Shown here piece by piece: positions 26,231 through 34,961 of a DNA stretch of 64,000 nucleotides. Below the pieces are notes generated by a model. The model was not told the origin of the DNA and made no database searches. It was given only the letters and a program-made list of their open reading frames with translations. Each line of letters begins with the position of its first letter. Positions within the stretch are counted from its first letter, which is position 1. This stretch comes from Pedobacter rhodius (lineage in GTDB: Bacteria > Bacteroidota > Bacteroidia > Sphingobacteriales > Sphingobacteriaceae), in contig NZ_JAPWGL010000002.1 in NCBI RefSeq assembly GCF_027213645.1, positions 806,001 to 870,000 of the forward strand. Direction: 5' to 3'. A program made the position numbers and the translations under genes.

Positions 26231-28420
26231 ATGAAGACAGTTATAATATCGAACAGACTACCCGTTAAAATCATCGAGAAAAACAACGAGTATACGTTTA
26301 TTCCGAGTGAGGGCGGTCTCGCTACCGGACTGGGCGACGTATATAAAACCGGTAACTCCATCTGGATCGGGTGGCCGGGGATCGAAATTCCTGAAGAACG
26401 CCAGGAAGAAGTGATACAGAAATTAGGCGAACTCAATCTTTATCCTGTTTTCCTTACCCAGGAAGAAATCAATTTATATTACGAGGGTTTTTCAAACGAA
26501 ATATTATGGCCTGTTTTTCATTACCTCGTAACCTATGCGCATTACGAACAAACCTATTGGGATTGTTATAAATCGGTTAATGAAAAGTTTGCAAAAAGTG
26601 CCATGCAGGTACTTAGCCGGAGCGATAAAATATGGATTCAGGATTACCAGCTACTTTTGCTTCCGGGAATATTAAGAGAAAAATTACCTAATTCTACTAT
26701 TGGATTTTTCCAGCATATACCCTTTCCATCTTATGAAATATTCAGGTTAATACCCTGGCGTGAAGAATTGTTGAGTGGATTGATAGGTGCAGATTTAATC
26801 GGGTTTCATACTTACGACGATGTTCGCCATTTCATAAGCACGGCAACACGTTTGCTGCTTGTAAACTCCTCATCCAATGTGCTGAACAGTAACGAAAGAC
26901 AAATCGTTATCGAGGCTTTTCCAATGGGCATAGATTACGATAAGTTCTCTTCTTTTACAACTACTGAAACCGTTCAGCGGGAAATATCCAATTTTAAAAC
27001 CGGAAAAGAGGGTGTAAAAATTATTCTTTCCATTGATAGGCTTGACTATAGCAAAGGTATTTTAGAACGATTGAGAGCGCTGGAATTGTTGCTACAAATT
27101 CATCCGGAATATATTGGGAAAATCGAATTGTTCATGATTGTAGTTCCATCAAGGGATACAGTTCCGCAATACAGCGAACTGAGGGAACAGATAGATCAGC
27201 TTGTTGGAAATATCAATGCCCGCTACCGTTCGATGGATTGGATTCCGGTAAATTATTTTTACCGTTCTTTCCCAATTGAAGTTCTGTCGGCACTTTATTC
27301 CTCAGCAGATATTTGCCTGGTAACACCCATGCGTGATGGCATGAACCTGGTTAGTAAAGAATACGTGGCAAGTAGAAATAACAACGATGGTGTATTGATT
27401 TTAAGTGAAATGGCAGGTGCATCAAAAGAATTAATGGATGCATTGATTGTAAACCCAAATAACCTTGGCGACATTATGGAGGCAATTGTTATCGCCTTGA
27501 AAATGCCTTTAGAAGAACAACAGCATCGCATGAAAGCCATGCGGGCAACCGTAGAAAAATTCAATGTAAATCATTGGGTAAATAATTTTATTTTAAAATT
27601 AAACGAAGTGAAAGAGTCTCAAAAATCACTATTAACAAAACATGCCGTAAATTCTATTAATGAAATTATTGCTACAAAATATGCTGCAACCAATAACAGA
27701 GTTTTGTTTTTAGATTATGACGGAACGTTGGTAGATTTTACCGGAAACATCGACGATGCCTCACCGGATAACGAATTATATGATTTGATTGAAAATCTTA
27801 TCCTTGACAGTGCAAATACTGTTGTTATTATCAGCGGGCGGCGGCATGAAACGTTAGAAACCTGGTTCGGCCATTTAAAAGTTGATTTAATTGCTGAGCA
27901 TGGTGCATGGCAGAAAACACAAGGAGAAAAATGGAACAGCCTGCCACTCCTTACCGACCAATGGAAAAGTGAAATCAAAGCGCTTTTAGAAACTTATACG
28001 GATAGAACGCCCGGTTCTTTTATTGAAGAAAAAAGTTATTCTTTAGTATGGCATTACCGCAAGGCGGAAGAAGGTTTAGGTGATTTAAGGGCAAATGAAA
28101 TTGTAAGTCACATGAAAATTTTGGCAGCAGATAAAGGTTTGCAACTGATGCCAGGCAATAAGGTTATCGAATTTAAGAATATTGAAGTTAATAAGGGGAA
28201 AGCTGCGCTAAACTGGCTTTACGATAAACATCCTGATTTTATAATGGCACTTGGTGATGATCATACCGATGAAGATATTTTTAAGGCTTTACCTGGGGAT
28301 GCCATAACGGTTAAGGTTGGCAATAACCTGTCTGAAGCGAAATATTACCTTAATGATTACAAAGAGGTAAGAAAATTACTCTGGAGTTTGGTTAAGGAGG
28401 AATTTGTGGAGAGAAATTAG
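26231..28420 (+). CDS. otsAB: bifunctional trehalose-6-phosphate synthase / phosphatase
   Basis: A fused enzyme that makes trehalose from UDP-glucose and glucose-6-phosphate and then removes the phosphate. The N-terminal GT20 domain (about 1-465) shows VIISNRLPVKI, GGLATGLGD, WIGWPG, DYQLLLLPG, GFFQHIPFPSYEIFR, SIDRLDYSKGI and RDGMNLVSKEYVASR. The C-terminal HAD phosphatase (about 485-730) shows the catalytic DYDGTLVDF, VIISGR, AEHGAW and the GDDHTDEDIF metal motif. I chose the ATG at 26231; a GTG at 26210 would add seven residues. Trehalose is a stress and osmo-protectant. The gene faces the GH15 hydrolase convergently, separated by palindromic repeats. Confidence 0.95.
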   Translation: MKTVIISNRLPVKIIEKNNEYTFIPSEGGLATGLGDVYKTGNSIWIGWPGIEIPEERQEEVIQKLGELNLYPVFLTQEEINLYYEGFSNEILWPVFHYLVTYAHYEQTYWDCYKSVNEKFAKSAMQVLSRSDKIWIQDYQLLLLPGILREKLPNSTIGFFQHIPFPSYEIFRLIPWREELLSGLIGADLIGFHTYDDVRHFISTATRLLLVNSSSNVLNSNERQIVIEAFPMGIDYDKFSSFTTTETVQREISNFKTGKEGVKIILSIDRLDYSKGILERLRALELLLQIHPEYIGKIELFMIVVPSRDTVPQYSELREQIDQLVGNINARYRSMDWIPVNYFYRSFPIEVLSALYSSADICLVTPMRDGMNLVSKEYVASRNNNDGVLILSEMAGASKELMDALIVNPNNLGDIMEAIVIALKMPLEEQQHRMKAMRATVEKFNVNHWVNNFILKLNEVKESQKSLLTKHAVNSINEIIATKYAATNNRVLFLDYDGTLVDFTGNIDDASPDNELYDLIENLILDSANTVVIISGRRHETLETWFGHLKVDLIAEHGAWQKTQGEKWNSLPLLTDQWKSEIKALLETYTDRTPGSFIEEKSYSLVWHYRKAEEGLGDLRANEIVSHMKILAADKGLQLMPGNKVIEFKNIEVNKGKAALNWLYDKHPDFIMALGDDHTDEDIFKALPGDAITVKVGNNLSEAKYYLNDYKEVRKLLWSLVKEEFVERN

Positions 28421-28432
28421 TTTGTCGTTTTG

Positions 28433-28475
28433 TCATTCTGAACTTGTCGAAGAACTTTTTAAAGCATTTCGATGA
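28433..28475. repeat. extragenic palindrome, copy 1 (half)
   Basis: TGTCATTCTGAACTTGTCG followed by AAGAACTTTTTAAAGCATTT, nearly identical to the left part of the copy at 28587-28645. Confidence 0.8.
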
Positions 28476-28501
28476 ATGCATGAAAGGATAATCAAAAAGA
28501 A

Positions 28502-28537
28502 CCGTAATTTCGAGCGAAGCCGAGAAATCTTTGAACC
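28502..28537. repeat. TTTCGAGCGAAGCCGAGAAA extragenic palindrome
   Basis: CGTAATTTCGAGCGAAGCCG then AGAAATCTTTGAA, a short hairpin-forming repeat. A second copy lies in inverse orientation at about 34521-34556. Confidence 0.75.
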
Positions 28538-28586
28538 AATAAACAATAGTTTAAAGATTTTAAAAAAACACCAATTTTGTTTGATT

Positions 28587-28645
28587 TGTCATTCTGAGCT
28601 TGTCGAAGAACTTTTTAAAGCATTTCGACAAGCTCAATGTGACAA
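28587..28645. repeat. extragenic palindrome, copy 2 (complete)
   Basis: GTCATTCTGAGCTTGTCGAA pairs with TTTCGACAAGCTCAATGTGA around a short loop, giving a strong hairpin between the convergent otsAB and GH15 genes. It may serve as a two-way transcript end, though there is no clear T run. Confidence 0.8.
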
Positions 28646-28666
28646 CTTCAGAAATTTTATTTTCGG

Positions 28667-30451
28667 CTACAAAAATATCGGTCTGTCCAGTTTAATCGCA
28701 ATGCGATAAGCGGCATTCATTAAACCAACATGGCTGTACGCCTGAGGGAAATTCCCCCACTGGCTTCCTGTTTTCGCATCAACATCTTCACTGAACAGCA
28801 ATAAGTGATTACAATATTTTATAATGTTCTCGAATTCTTTAATTGCTTCATCTGTTCTGCCTACACAAGCCAGCGCTTCCACATACCAGAAAGCACAAAT
28901 TAAAAAGGTTGTTTTCGGTTTGCCGAAATCGTCGGCATGTAAATAGCGATAGAACAAACCATCTTCAGTTTTAAGTTCCTTTTCTAAAGCAATTAAATGA
29001 TCTTTTGCTCGTTCTGATGCAGGGTCGAGGTAGTTCATCATAATCAACTGCAAAGTACTTGCATCTAAATGCGGACTGTCAATTGCATTGGTGTAAACCT
29101 TTCTTTCAGGATCATAACACGCTTCAATGTGTGCTGCAGCTTTATCAATTAAAATTTGTGCCCGCTGCTCAAAATCCTGGTTTCCAATGGTTTTCGCCAT
29201 TTTTAGTGCCGCCTGTGCACCTGCCCACTGAAACAGATTACTATAGCAATGCACATTGGCTATATTTCTGAATTCCCAAATACCGGCATCTTTTTCGTCA
29301 ATGGTTCTTTCGATTTTAGAAAGCACACTTTCAATCCATTTGACAGAATCGCTCCTTTCTGAAAATACAAAACGATGGTCGGTGTAAAGCGGCAACATCG
29401 AAATTAAAACCTGACCGTAAATATCATTTTGAATATGTTCGTAAGCCTGATTACCAATTCTGATTGGCTGTTCCCCCCTATACCCCTCCAGATGGTCTAA
29501 AGTATGCTCTGTAATTTCCCGCTCTCCTGCTATCCCGTATAAAGGTTGATAACGGGTATCTTCTGCATGAGAAATATCAGAGAGGTAATTGAAATACTTT
29601 TCCATTTCCTCAAAATGACCAATATGATTTAATGAAGTAAGCACATAATGAGAATCGCGCAGCCAACAATAACGGTAATCCCAGTTCCTTGTGCTTCCGG
29701 GCGATTCAGGCAGACTCGTTGTACTCGCCGCGATGATTGCACCGGTATCTTCGTACTGATGGATTTTTAAAACCAGAGCGGAACGAATTACAAACGGTTG
29801 GTAAAAACCTGCTATAGACGAATGTTTGATCCAAAGACGCCAATAAGCAATCGTATCCCGAAGGAAGTTTTCCGCAGTACTTACAACAGGTGCCTCAAGG
29901 TTCTGTCCATAAGTCATGATGAGGTATTTTGCTTCGTTCAATACAAATGCCTTTTCATCGAGGATATAAGTTATAGATACATTAGTACTCAAACGGATAT
30001 TTTCATCGCAGCCTAAATAATCAATATGGTTACTTCCCCGGCTCGATTTCATTTTGCCTTTTCCGTAGTCACATACAGGTTCGCATTTTATAACTACCCG
30101 TGGATTTCCTTCCAGCGGTTCAATTTTACGGATAAACATTAAAGGTTTGAAATAGCGGTCGTAAAGGCGAAAGCGGGGGGCGAAATCCGTGATGCAATAT
30201 TTACCGTCTTCGGCAGTGATTTCTGTGCGAAGTACATTGGTATTTTCAATATAATATTGCGTCGAAGTATATGCTCCCTGAGGTAAAATAGAGAACTCAC
30301 CGCCTTTTTTCTTATCCAATAAACTTCCGAAAACGAAAGGGCTGTCGAAACGTGGCCAGCAAAGCCATGATATATCAGTATTTTTATTGATGTGTGCTAA
30401 AAAAGCACAATTTCCTATTATTCCGGTTTGATAGAGGTGTTGTTCAGCCAT
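28667..30451 (-). CDS. glycoside hydrolase family 15 protein (glucoamylase/trehalase-like)
   Basis: A 594-residue (alpha/alpha)6-barrel hydrolase. Typical landmarks are the N-terminal GNCAFLAHINKNTDISWLCW and PRFDSPFVFGSLLD, a beta-sandwich region about 60-200, then SPGSTRNWDYRYCWLRDSHY at the start of the catalytic barrel, and GEREITEHTLDHLEGYRG. A glutamate in DAGIWEFR fits the general-acid position of the family. There is no signal peptide, so it is cytoplasmic. Members of this subfamily act on alpha-glucans or on trehalose. Next to otsAB and glgCA, either glycogen/oligosaccharide trimming or trehalose turnover is plausible, and I cannot decide between them. Confidence 0.9.
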   Translation of the reverse strand: MAEQHLYQTGIIGNCAFLAHINKNTDISWLCWPRFDSPFVFGSLLDKKKGGEFSILPQGAYTSTQYYIENTNVLRTEITAEDGKYCITDFAPRFRLYDRYFKPLMFIRKIEPLEGNPRVVIKCEPVCDYGKGKMKSSRGSNHIDYLGCDENIRLSTNVSITYILDEKAFVLNEAKYLIMTYGQNLEAPVVSTAENFLRDTIAYWRLWIKHSSIAGFYQPFVIRSALVLKIHQYEDTGAIIAASTTSLPESPGSTRNWDYRYCWLRDSHYVLTSLNHIGHFEEMEKYFNYLSDISHAEDTRYQPLYGIAGEREITEHTLDHLEGYRGEQPIRIGNQAYEHIQNDIYGQVLISMLPLYTDHRFVFSERSDSVKWIESVLSKIERTIDEKDAGIWEFRNIANVHCYSNLFQWAGAQAALKMAKTIGNQDFEQRAQILIDKAAAHIEACYDPERKVYTNAIDSPHLDASTLQLIMMNYLDPASERAKDHLIALEKELKTEDGLFYRYLHADDFGKPKTTFLICAFWYVEALACVGRTDEAIKEFENIIKYCNHLLLFSEDVDAKTGSQWGNFPQAYSHVGLMNAAYRIAIKLDRPIFL

Positions 30452-30520
30452 ACGCTCATTTTGTGTTTATTTACTAACAAGCTTATGCCGAAAATGTTGG
30501 AGGGGCATTTGGATTTTTGT

Positions 30521-30556
30521 AAACCTATCATGTTTTCAAAACCTTATAGGTTTGAA
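30521..30556. repeat. AAACCTAT...ATAGGTTT extragenic palindrome, copy 1
   Basis: AAACCTATCATGTTTTCAAA followed by ACCTTATAGGTTTGAA forms a hairpin with arms AAACCTAT / ATAGGTTT. A sister copy lies at 33389-33424 beyond the glgCA pair, so the pair is bracketed by the element. Confidence 0.7.
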
Positions 30557-30561
30557 ATAAG

Positions 30562-30595
30562 CAAAAAAGCCGGTCTGAACGAATTCAAACCGGCC
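30562..30595 (-). terminator. rho-independent terminator of glgAC
   Basis: On the minus strand GGCCGGTTTGAATTCGTTCA then GACCGGC forms a stem (GCCGGT(T/C)TGA / TCAGACCGGC type) followed by TTTTTTGC. It lies 22 bp past the glgC stop codon. Confidence 0.85.
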
Positions 30596-30616
30596 TAGTT
30601 AATGATAATGATTATC

Positions 30617-31885
30617 TTAAATTACTGTTCCGCTTGGCAAAACAGCGCCTTTTTTAACAACTACAATTCCATCTTTTACAGCATACAACTCAAAATCGCC
30701 ATCCTCTAAATGTGGCCCGCCATTAATCTTTACATCGTTTCCGATGCGGCAGTTTTTATCGATGATGGCGTTATTGATGTAACACCTGTCGCCAATACCG
30801 ATTAGCGAATTTCCTTTGTTCGTCTCTGTTTGAATTTCTTCCAGCGTTTGGTAACGGTCGCTACCCATAACATAAGTATTTGTTACAACTGTATGTTTAC
30901 CAATGCGGGCCCTGATACCCAAAACCGCATGTTCAATTCTGCTCGCCTGAATAATACAACCCTCGGCAATAATGGCTTTTTCTAAAGTTGTACCAGAAAT
31001 TTTTGACGGCGGCAACATCCTCGCGCGTGTAAATATGGTATGATTACTATCGAACATATTAAACTTCGGAATTTCATCCGTTAAGCCTAAGTTAGCCTCG
31101 AAAAAAGAAGAAATGTTACCAATATCTGTCCAGTAACCTTCGTACTGATAACTTAAAACACGACTTTGAGTAATTGCTCTAGGTAAAATCTCTTTACCGA
31201 AATCTTTTTCCTCTTCGTTTTCATTTAAGATATTAATTAAATATTCACGGTTGAAAACATAAATCCCCATAGAGGCTAAAAAGTTACGTCCTTCACCCTG
31301 CATTTCTTCGCCGGTATCAGAAACCCAATCCTCCAGACCGGTTTTCGGTTTTTCGATGAAAGAAGTGATCATGTTTTCTTCATCAGCTTTTAAAATACCG
31401 AAATCGGTTGCATCTTTTGCCGTAACCGGAATTGTAGCGATGGTAATTTCAGCATTTGCTTCGATGTGTTTCTCGATCATATCTTTAAAATCCATCTGAT
31501 ACAATTGATCGCCGGATAAAATTAAGATGTAATCGAACTCATGCGAAACAATGTGGTGCATACACTGGCGTACCGCATCGGCCGTTCCCTGGAACCAGCC
31601 GGCATTTTGTACCGTTTGCTCAGCGGCAAGAATATCAACAAAAGCCGTACTAAAATGGCTAAAATGATAGGTATTTTTAATGTGTTTATTTAGGGATGCT
31701 GAATTAAACTGTGTTAACACAAACATACGGTGGATACCAGAATTCAGGCAATTTGAAATCGGGATGTCTACCAGCCGATACTTACCTGCAATCGGAACTG
31801 CAGGTTTAGAACGTGTTTGTGTTAATGGCGATAGTCTAGAGCCCTGGCCACCGCCAAGGATAACGCCTAAAACTTTGTCAGTCAT
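30617..31885 (-). CDS. glgC: glucose-1-phosphate adenylyltransferase
   Basis: Makes ADP-glucose from glucose-1-phosphate and ATP, the committed step of glycogen synthesis. 422 residues. The nucleotidyltransferase domain opens with VLGVILGGGQGSRLSPLT and TRSKPAVPIAGKYRLVDIPI, followed by GTADAVRQ and LILSGDQLYQMD, then the substrate-binding FIEKP and YEGYWTDIG. A C-terminal left-handed beta-helix (about 300-422) holds repeats such as GCIIQASRIEHAVLGIRARI. The start ATG at 31885 follows the glgA stop by 8 bp, so glgA and glgC are cotranscribed and share the terminator downstream. Confidence 0.96.
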   Translation of the reverse strand: MTDKVLGVILGGGQGSRLSPLTQTRSKPAVPIAGKYRLVDIPISNCLNSGIHRMFVLTQFNSASLNKHIKNTYHFSHFSTAFVDILAAEQTVQNAGWFQGTADAVRQCMHHIVSHEFDYILILSGDQLYQMDFKDMIEKHIEANAEITIATIPVTAKDATDFGILKADEENMITSFIEKPKTGLEDWVSDTGEEMQGEGRNFLASMGIYVFNREYLINILNENEEEKDFGKEILPRAITQSRVLSYQYEGYWTDIGNISSFFEANLGLTDEIPKFNMFDSNHTIFTRARMLPPSKISGTTLEKAIIAEGCIIQASRIEHAVLGIRARIGKHTVVTNTYVMGSDRYQTLEEIQTETNKGNSLIGIGDRCYINNAIIDKNCRIGNDVKINGGPHLEDGDFELYAVKDGIVVVKKGAVLPSGTVI

Positions 31886-31893
31886 GTTTAAGC

Positions 31894-33306
31894 TTATTTT
31901 AATATTTGGTATAATTCTATGTAATTCGTTGCCGCCCTATCCCAGGAATGATCAATTTTCATCATGGTTTTACGTACAGCTTTAAAAGCTTTTTTATCAT
32001 TGTATAAATCGACAGCACGATTTATGGCGTGCGTAACATCCCAAATGCTGGTTTGGTCGTGGCATAAACCAAAACCGCCATCGCCGATATCGATTACGGT
32101 ATCTCTCAAACCGCCTACCCTACGCACGATTGGAACCGTTCCATATCGCAACGCGTAAAGCTGATTAAGCCCGCAAGGTTCAACCCTGGATGGCATTAAA
32201 AGAAAATCGGCACCTGCATACATCTCGTGCGAAACCTGTTCGTTATAGCCGATGTAAGCGTTGTACTTCCCTCCGAAAATATCTTTCAATTGATTTAATC
32301 TTCCCTCAACCCAATTTTCTCCAGAACCTAAAACCAGCACATTGATATTATCGCCGTGTTGCTGCAGCGCCGTGTAAAATATGTCAGGTAATAAATCTGC
32401 ACCCTTTTCATCAACCAACCTCCCGATAAAGGTGAAAAGTGGTTTCGATGCGTCTAATTGAAAAACATCACATAGGGCCTTTTTGTTTGCCGCTTTCCCC
32501 GACTCCACCGTTTTTAAATTGTAACTTTTTCCAAGCATCGGATCCGTAGCCGGGTTCCAAACCTCACTATCGATTCCATTTAAAATCCCAACCGACTTCC
32601 AACGCTCCTGTCTTAACAAACTTTCCAATCCACGCGCATTGTTCATCATCTCTTCAAGATAACTTGGCGAAACGGTTGTTACCTTCCAGGCACATTTAAT
32701 GGCAGAAGCCAATGGGTTAATGGCATCGTCCCAGCCCAGCAAACCACCCTTCCATAAATCGAAAGCGGGTAAATAATATAATTTATTCCAACCAAACTGC
32801 CCCTGATATTGTGCATTATGAATGGTTAAAATGGTAGGTACCTTACTGATATTCTGATATTTCAGGCAATTGGAGACCATAAAAGGCACTAAACCAGTAT
32901 GGTGATCATGACAATGAATTACATCCGGACGATGCTCCCATTGTGCTATCCAATCCAAAGTAGCAATCTGAAAGGCAACAAAACGTTCGGTATCATCCCC
33001 GTAACCGTAAACATTTGGCCTGTCTGTTAAGCCCTGTATATGAATAATATATAAATCGAACCCTAGTTTATTGGTTTTTTCCCTTAAAACCCGATATTGA
33101 AAATGGTGGTTTCCATAATTCGACCAGGCATCGTGCGCCACCTCAAATTCACTTTCCCGAACAAACTTGGTTTCGTAGGCAGGAACAACCACTTTAGCAA
33201 TGTGGCCAAGTTTATTTTGGTATTTTGGTAAGGCCCCTACCACGTCAGCTAATCCACCAACTTTCGCAACAGGGTAACACTCGGCGCTTATATGTATAAT
33301 TTCCAT
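31894..33306 (-). CDS. glgA: glycogen synthase (ADP-glucose)
   Basis: GT5 glucosyltransferase that elongates alpha-1,4-glucan from ADP-glucose; 470 residues. Start motif MEIIHISAECYPVAKVGGLA contains the KVGGL ADP-glucose-binding loop (about 16-20). HCHDHHTGLVPF, TIHNAQYQGQFGW and VSPSYLEEM mark the N-terminal Rossmann domain. GRLVDEKGADLLPDIF, PSRVEPCGLNQLYALRYG and RRVGGLRDTV mark the C-terminal one. I start at the ATG at 33306 rather than a TTG one codon earlier. First gene of the glgAC unit; branching enzyme and phosphorylase genes are not in the window. Confidence 0.96.
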   Translation of the reverse strand: MEIIHISAECYPVAKVGGLADVVGALPKYQNKLGHIAKVVVPAYETKFVRESEFEVAHDAWSNYGNHHFQYRVLREKTNKLGFDLYIIHIQGLTDRPNVYGYGDDTERFVAFQIATLDWIAQWEHRPDVIHCHDHHTGLVPFMVSNCLKYQNISKVPTILTIHNAQYQGQFGWNKLYYLPAFDLWKGGLLGWDDAINPLASAIKCAWKVTTVSPSYLEEMMNNARGLESLLRQERWKSVGILNGIDSEVWNPATDPMLGKSYNLKTVESGKAANKKALCDVFQLDASKPLFTFIGRLVDEKGADLLPDIFYTALQQHGDNINVLVLGSGENWVEGRLNQLKDIFGGKYNAYIGYNEQVSHEMYAGADFLLMPSRVEPCGLNQLYALRYGTVPIVRRVGGLRDTVIDIGDGGFGLCHDQTSIWDVTHAINRAVDLYNDKKAFKAVRKTMMKIDHSWDRAATNYIELYQILK

Positions 33307-33388
33307 CAAATATTTGGTGTAGATAACTCCGTTAAGTTAGTAATTGTTTTCTGATTTAAAAATAATCGAAAAATAATTTTTGTGTATA

Positions 33389-33424
33389 CTCAAACCTATT
33401 AGCTTTTTGAAACCTCATAGGTTT
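33389..33424. repeat. AAACCTAT...ATAGGTTT extragenic palindrome, copy 2
   Basis: AAACCTATTAGCTTTTTGAA then ACCTCATAGGTTT, arms AAACCTAT / ATAGGTTT. Sister of the copy at 30521-30556. Confidence 0.7.
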
Positions 33425-33451
33425 AATCAAGAGTATGCGCCCACCAGACGC

Positions 33452-33480
33452 AAAAAAACCGCTAAACTTTCGTTAGCGGT
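33452..33480 (-). terminator. rho-independent terminator of the divergent SUMT gene
   Basis: On the minus strand ACCGCTAACGAAAGTTTAGC then GGT forms a stem (ACCGCTAA / TTAGCGGT) followed by TTTTTTTGC. It lies about 36 bp beyond the SUMT stop. Confidence 0.85.
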
Positions 33481-33516
33481 CTTCAACAACAAAACAAATA
33501 TATGATTCTTTAGTCC

Positions 33517-34311
33517 TTAATATTCCTCAGCAATAATTTCATAGAAATCCCTAATCGGCTGAAACTGCGGATGCAATGAAACTACATCTCCAAAAACTAA
33601 AAGTGCAGGTGCCTGGATTCTCTTATCTTCAACAATTTCAGCAATCGTGTCAACAATACCAACAGCAATTTTTTCATGCGGTGTAGAGCCATTTTCAATT
33701 ACAGCTACAGGCAACAGCCCTTTACTTTCGGCTTGAAAAATAGCTGCAATTTCTTTTACTTTTGCCACACCATTTAAAACCACAATCGTAGCTTTTGTTT
33801 TTGCGGCGATGTATAAATCTTCAGAAATTTCTCCTTTTGAGTTGGTTCCGGTTACGGCCCAGAAGCTTTCGCTTAAATCTTTATAAATCATGGGTATTTT
33901 CTGTAAACTCGGTGCGCCTGTTGCACTCGAAATACCCGGAATAATTTCTGTTGGAATGCTATAGGATTCAGCAGCATCAATTTCTTCATAGCCTTTGGCA
34001 AAGAAAAACGGGTCACCGCTTTTTAAACGAACTACATGACCGTAATTTAAAGCGTAATCAACAATCAGTTTGTTTACTGCTTCTTGCGAAAAATCTTCAT
34101 CATCCGTACGTTTCCCAATATAAACTTTTGGGATGCCATCAGGCGCATAACACAGTAAAGCTTCGTTCACATTTGCATCATACAAAACAACATCAGCTGT
34201 TTTTAATGCCTTAACACCTTTTAAACTGAATAAATCCGGGTCGCCAGGACCAGCACCTATTAATGTAATTTTTGGTTCAATGTTCGCTTTTTCTACTTTA
34301 CTTAAAATCAT
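33517..34311 (-). CDS. divergent second uroporphyrinogen-III C-methyltransferase-like protein
   Basis: A 264-residue SUMT-fold protein, clearly paralogous to the canonical SUMT at 40382-41152. It keeps the SAM-binding opening ITLIGAGPGDPDLFSLKGVK and PEIIPGISS-type sequence (EIIPGISSATGAPSLQ). Several family signatures have drifted: VRLKGGDPFVFGRG is VRLKSGDPFFFAKG, PVTHRGLS is PMIYKDLS, and the GKR.G region is GKRTDDEDF. The changed residues surround the porphyrinogen site, so activity or substrate may differ from the canonical enzyme. It stands alone, with its own promoter block, which matches that of the sulfite reductase operon, and its own terminator. Probably coregulated with sulfur assimilation. 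Confidence 0.82.
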   Translation of the reverse strand: MILSKVEKANIEPKITLIGAGPGDPDLFSLKGVKALKTADVVLYDANVNEALLCYAPDGIPKVYIGKRTDDEDFSQEAVNKLIVDYALNYGHVVRLKSGDPFFFAKGYEEIDAAESYSIPTEIIPGISSATGAPSLQKIPMIYKDLSESFWAVTGTNSKGEISEDLYIAAKTKATIVVLNGVAKVKEIAAIFQAESKGLLPVAVIENGSTPHEKIAVGIVDTIAEIVEDKRIQAPALLVFGDVVSLHPQFQPIRDFYEIIAEEY

Positions 34312-34332
34312 GACAGAAAATATTAGCTCGTT

Positions 34333-34391
34333 ACAATTCCTATTAATTACACAAATATATAAAGTCTATAGGAATTGTCGTAATTTATTTT
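34333..34391 (-). promoter_or_regulatory. promoter/operator block shared with the sulfite reductase operon
   Basis: The minus strand contains ATTCCTATAGACTTTATATA and ends in the -7 box TATATTTG (34359-34352). About 40 bp here are nearly identical to 43480-43520. In this copy a perfect 11-bp inverted repeat, ACAATTCCTAT (34333-34343) and ATAGGAATTGT (34368-34378), brackets the -7 box. This would suit repression by a dimeric regulator; the Rrf2 protein at 43666-44112 is the natural candidate. Confidence 0.6.
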
Positions 34392-34520
34392 AAAATAATT
34401 TTAAAAAGAAAAATAGATGATGTAAATGGATAACCAACTATCCTATTCATGTAGTTTTTGGGTCTTTTTGTTTTTTCCCTGGCAAGTGGAAATCTTGAAG
34501 CGAAAGGCATCAGGTTTGCA

Positions 34521-34556
34521 TGATATAAAGATTTCTCGGCTACGCTCGAAATGACG
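34521..34556. repeat. TTTCGAGC...GAGAAA extragenic palindrome, inverse copy
   Basis: AAAGATTTCTCGGCTACGCT then CGAAATGACG is the reverse complement of the element at 28502-28537 with a few changes. It accounts for a spurious 61-codon frame here. Confidence 0.75.
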
Positions 34557-34576
34557 ATTGCGGTGCGCACTCAAAA

Positions 34577-34605
34577 CAAAAAAAGTCTTAGTGAAACACT
34601 AAGAC
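34577..34605 (-). terminator. rho-independent terminator of the lipoprotein / small membrane protein unit
   Basis: On the minus strand GTCTTAGTG-TTT-CACTAAGAC is a perfect 9-bp stem followed by TTTTTTTTG. The nearest upstream minus-strand gene is the small membrane protein ending at 34743. Confidence 0.85.
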
Positions 34606-34643
34606 CAGGATTGGAAATTCTTAAAAATTAAGTATATATTTTC

Positions 34644-34737
34644 TCGGTTCCGGTCTGTGAGACACAGACCGGAGCATTGATTTGTATTGATCGGTTCCTG
34701 TTTGCGAGACAGAAATCAGGGCTTTGGCGATGTATTA
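34644..34737. repeat. two 47-bp direct repeat units with internal hairpin
   Basis: Unit 1 (34644-34690) starts TCGGTTCCGGTCTGTGAGAC and contains the hairpin CCGGTCTGTG/CACAGACCGG. Unit 2 (34691-34737) starts TCGGTTCCTGTTTGCGAGAC with a weaker hairpin. They sit between the small membrane protein gene and its terminator. Confidence 0.65.
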
Positions 34738-34742
34738 AGTTT

Positions 34743-34943
34743 TTACTTTATGCCATTCTTATTTTTAATCCATTTAAATAACAGGAAGAAAATGAGTAAG
34801 GTTACAAGACCAATGACCACATTGCCCGCAGTGTGGTCAAAACTTAGTCCACGTTTATATTCGACATTAAAGGAATAAATTACTTTAACAAGAATTAAAA
34901 TAACTAAGATACTTATAAAAATTTTTAAGCTTAAAGATTTCAT
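34743..34943 (-). CDS. small two-helix membrane protein, unknown
   Basis: A 66-residue protein with two predicted TMs (about 7-25, ISILVILILVKVIYSF; and 43-60, VVIGLVTLLIFFLLFKWI) and a basic tail KNKNGIK. I recognise no family. It follows the lipoprotein gene by 18 bp, shares its strand, and a strong terminator lies downstream, so the pair is likely one transcript. The hydrophobic layout with positively charged ends argues for a real protein despite its size. Confidence 0.6.
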   Translation of the reverse strand: MKSLSLKIFISILVILILVKVIYSFNVEYKRGLSFDHTAGNVVIGLVTLLIFFLLFKWIKNKNGIK

Positions 34944-34961
34944 TTTACACGGATAATAAAT

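Noticed and set aside
28476..28709. A 77-codon plus-strand frame between otsAB and the GH15 gene
   Set aside because: It reads through two extragenic palindromes and the end of the opposing GH15 gene; the peptide has no family features and the codons mirror the repeats.
34385..34570. A 61-codon minus-strand frame upstream of the lone SUMT gene
   Set aside because: Much of it is encoded by an extragenic palindrome (inverse of 28502-28537) and a terminator sits directly upstream; no protein features.
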